Source: Hymenopellis radicata
Lineage: Eukaryota; Basidiomycota; Agaricomycetes; Agaricales; Physalacriaceae
Assembly (NCBI GenBank): GCA_015501595.1
Contig: JADNRX010000844.1
Coordinates: 1 to 20,455 of the forward strand
DNA length: 20,455 nt
Reading direction: 5' to 3'
A program made the translations under genes and the position numbers. Positions 17,925-20,455 of the stretch are shown in pieces; within the stretch, counting starts at the first letter, position 1, and each line of letters opens with the position of its first letter. The notes beneath the pieces are model-generated. The model was not told the origin of the DNA and did not search any database. It was given only the letters and a program-made list of their open reading frames with translations.

Positions 17925-19460
17925 CTAAATTTCAGTTTCGGTCACCTCAGCGACCTGACGAATGGTTCGCTGCATGCCATCAAACAGGCATTGCATTAGC
18001 AGTTCGTGAGTACCGTTGAATGCCTGATAAGGTCGAGAGTGAGCACAAGCACAGAAAGATATTAACGATTCACTTACATGATGTATGGCATCGAAATAGC
18101 GTCCACGCATGTCCAAAGGAATGGAGATTGGCGGATAACCATGTTGAAGGAGTGGGATCGACGCGATAAACCGGATGGTGCGACCGTCGCCATCCTTCAA
18201 TGCTACTAACCCGACCAGATAGCAGGCACATTCAATGGCTCACGTTGAAGGGATGACAAGTGGCTAAAACTAGATGGAGCCAGCTTGCAGCGGCGAAGGG
18301 GTTAACATTACCATTTTGCGCCATGTTCTAGTCTCATGTCGGTCTATCGGAAACTGCAGAAGTAATTAAGGACTTGCCTTCGCCCGTTGACAAATTTGGA
18401 AGACCTCGTCATCTACTAGCAATGGGGGGCAGCATAAAGCCGTACCCCGTCGGTTCGTGCCTGGAACGGAAGTCCCAACAAACACGGCACGTCGAGTGAT
18501 ACTGCGCATAAACCCAGCAGGAACGAATACTCCACGAAAACGCGCAGTGTCCATGAGACGGCGGTGTACCTCACATATGCCTTCTGGGGATAGCTGGTCC
18601 AAGTCGTTCACCAATTCCTGTACATAAGTGTATGCCTTCATGAAAATCAATCAGGTTCAGTTCGTTGCAGGAACAAGAGGAAGCGTACTGAGAGTGTGTC
18701 ATTTAAGATTAATTTAATCGCAGATGGGTCATGAAGTCGGCTTTGAGGAAGGGTGTTGACAACACCTTCTGTAATGCCTCTCCTAATGAGGTCCTGCGTA
18801 GCCTACATAAATAATTAGTAAGGAAGCGGTTCACCCGAAGAAGGCCTAAACCGTACCGCAACAGTTAAAAGAAAAGTGTCCTCGACATGATTTGTTTCAA
18901 TCGCGAGGGAGGACAAATAACTTTTAAACAGCTCTGATCCTTGCGGGAACAGATCATGCCAGTGGCGTTTGAGTTCCTCGCACCCTGATGGCAGAGGAAC
19001 AGTCAATGGGGCGGAGTGGTCCGCAGATCTCTTCCATGTTTGGATAATGGGAGCTATAAGGGACAATTATGGCACGAAAACGAATTTTGTTACAGAACAA
19101 ACCCGGAGCCCCAAGGTCGGCCGAAGTTTGGTTCACTGTTGCAGCGTCATTGAGCATTTCTTCGACTTCTTGAATATGTTCGTCGAGATCATTGTCGTAA
19201 AGATCTAGAGCAGCTAATTGCTGGAAAGCCTACTCCATGATATTGACACTCGACGTCGATAAACTTGCCGCGTCGTGCTCACCTCTTGATCATAGGCAAG
19301 AGCAGTTCCAGGGTCTTGATATTGATATATAGCAGCAAGACTTAGTAGGATCCAAGGATTCCCTGGGTATGTCGTCCTCAACAACCTTTCAAAGTGACGA
19401 ACTGTCGTTCAAGTTTCCATATTCTGCGAAGGATGGGGCAGCACGCTGGGTCTGGAGCAT
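17925..19460 (-). CDS. Fic (fido) domain protein, probable AMP-transferase, with N-terminal TPR-like region
   Basis: Exons on the minus strand, with phases that join without gaps: (about 19402)-19283, 19229-19103, 19053-18857, 18802-18689, 18635-18378, 18327-18244, 18194-18078 and 18023-17925. The Fic core motif HPFNDGDGR is assembled across an intron (18243-18195). The catalytic His and the Mg-binding Asp are present, and Asp replaces the usual Asn of HPFxDGNGR. SSLAIETNHVEDTFLLT matches the inhibitory helix of class II Fic proteins ((S/T)xxxE(G/N)), keeping Ser and Glu with Thr after Glu. ATQDLIRRGITEGVV and IRFIASIPLLQHGYPPISI are typical of fungal members. The N-terminal segment (TYPGNPWILLSLAAIYQYQD...) looks like a TPR, as in animal FICD. 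Family role: AMPylation or de-AMPylation of proteins; the target is unknown. One intron (18377-18328) has a GC donor. Reaching ATG 19460 needs a one-base correction near 19403, so the 5' end is unsettled. Confidence 0.83.
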
Positions 19461-19876
19461 TCTGGGGAATATATGAGCTTAACCCTTATGATACCCTACT
19501 AATACTAACATCGAAATAGGGGATCGAAACGTAGCCTACAGGCCTCATCGTGGTGAGAAGCAGAGTGAAGAGTTGATCACATGATCAGTAACGTTCCTTA
19601 CGTCTTTGTCAATGTTTTATAACTTCGTGATGCATCTTGTTACGCGCGTCGCGCTGCCTGCGCCACTGCAAGGTCAGAAATCTCAAAGAACTCCCCGGCT
19701 TCAACAAGGTTTTCAGGTCTTCGCGCTTGGGTCCTTCAAGCCTTTGACAACGGCATACAGACTTTATTACAGTAAGGCATCCGATGCATTCGATTGGCAC
19801 GTACAATAACTCTACCTGTAAAACAGGTCACTCGCAGTACCTCCTCGAACTCTAGCCTTTCGTCAAGCTATCGAAC
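19461..19876. other. Intergenic or undefined 5' region of the Fic gene
   Basis: On the minus strand, one frame near 19710-19640 reads VEAGEFFEISDLAVAQAA, which has the look of a TPR helix pair. A different frame near 19640-19605 reads RNKMHHEVIK. They could be an additional, frameshifted upstream exon of the Fic gene. I cannot confirm splice sites, so no gene is called. On the plus strand the region leads into the F-box gene starting at 19877. Confidence 0.3.
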
Positions 19877-20455
19877 ATGTCCTCGAACACCACCTTGTCG
19901 TTTCCCCGTCGTCCCTTCCCCGACATTGCCACCTCAGAGCTCTTCATGCACTTCAGGTGCAACAATAACCCTTTATCAGAGTTTGAAGCCCAAGTCTTCA
20001 AAGACCAGACTCTCTCTGCTGCTCTGGGAAATCTTTCCGCTAGAATCGCACATCGAGGACCTTGAATCACAATTGGCAGCTGCAGTGGCCGAACGAGGGC
20101 GCTGTCAGCAAACCGTCGACGAATGCCATGGCGTTCTCTCTTCCTTGAGAGGCTTCCTCCGGAGATTCTTACAGAAATCTTCCGGTGGTCCTGTATAATG
20201 TCCAATAACGTCGTTGACATCGCCCAGGGTCCGTGGCTCATCAGTCATGTCTGCAGCGTCTGGAGACGCATCGTTCTCTCCACTCCGAGTCTTTGGATCT
20301 ACATATCCCTTTGCAATTCGTTTCTACTACACAACAGAAGAACATACCCCTCAGATTCTTGCGCCTTCTGCGAGCGGCGCTCTCGCGTAGCAAGGATCTC
20401 CTCCTTAGAGTCAACTTCAGGAAAGATACCGACCTCGAGTGGTGGAGCTCATGCA
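19877..20455 (+). pseudogene. F-box gene, 5' part, frameshifted and cut by the window edge
   Basis: Starting at ATG 19877 (MSSNTTLSFPRRPFP), the plus strand encodes the standard architecture of Agaricomycete F-box proteins in three shifted pieces. First comes an N-terminal segment. Then a coiled coil in another frame from about 20050 (HIEDLESQLAAAVAERGRCQ), and then the F-box in a third frame from about 20145 (RLPPEILTEIFRWSCIM, then GPWLISHVCSVWRRIVLSTPSLW). A further shift near 20330 is needed to reach PLRFLRLLRAALSRSKDLLL. At least three single-base shifts with no plausible introns make it a pseudogene, or a gene damaged by sequence errors. It is not a close copy of the two F-box genes at 10121 and 15691. 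Confidence 0.75.

Noticed and set aside
1..20455. A complete transposon, CRISPR array, biosynthetic cluster or defence island
   Set aside because: I found no transposase or reverse transcriptase frame, no spaced repeats, and no backbone enzyme of a secondary-metabolite cluster. The gene set is ordinary fungal housekeeping plus F-box expansion.

Overview
The window reads as nuclear DNA of a basidiomycete fungus, most likely an Agaricomycete. Genes are cut by many short introns (46-69 nt, GT...AG). Several products match families typical of mushroom genomes: a MARVEL four-helix membrane protein, an ALE1-type MBOAT acyltransferase, an FGGY ribulose-type kinase, a fungal Fic protein, and several F-box proteins of the kind expanded in Agaricomycetes. 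Nothing looks prokaryotic. I see no operons, rRNA, convincing tRNA, CRISPR array or complete transposon.

Layout, left to right. 1-411 (-): 5' part of an MBOAT lysophospholipid acyltransferase gene, frameshifted and cut by the window edge. 1245-2239 (-): MARVEL-domain protein, six exons. 2970-5507 (-): a large single-pass membrane protein with a Ser/Thr-rich ectodomain, three tandem repeats in its cytoplasmic tail and two NPF motifs at its C-terminus. 6739-8808 (-): eight-exon FGGY carbohydrate kinase with two apparent frameshifts. About 9210-12050 and 14180-17550: two copies of a roughly 3 kb unit. Each copy holds an intact single-exon F-box gene (499 and 505 codons) and the relic of a second F-box gene. 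Between the units, 12360-14015 (+), lies a second MBOAT copy that is nearly complete but lacks its first exon and has an early stop. 17925-19460 (-): a Fic (fido) domain protein with an N-terminal helical/TPR-like region. 19877 to the end (+): a frameshifted F-box gene running off the window.

The genes do not form an obvious pathway. The organising feature is local duplication and decay. The two MBOAT pieces are in inverted orientation 12 kb apart: the left keeps the 5' end, the right keeps the catalytic body. The F-box unit was duplicated in tandem around the right MBOAT piece, and one unit then lost about 600 bp between 5-bp direct repeats. Single-base frameshifts recur in otherwise well-conserved genes. 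They mean either real pseudogenisation or leftover indel errors in the assembly, and the sequence alone cannot decide which. I found no clear candidate for a wholly new system. The most unusual protein is the NPF-tailed mucin-like membrane protein.
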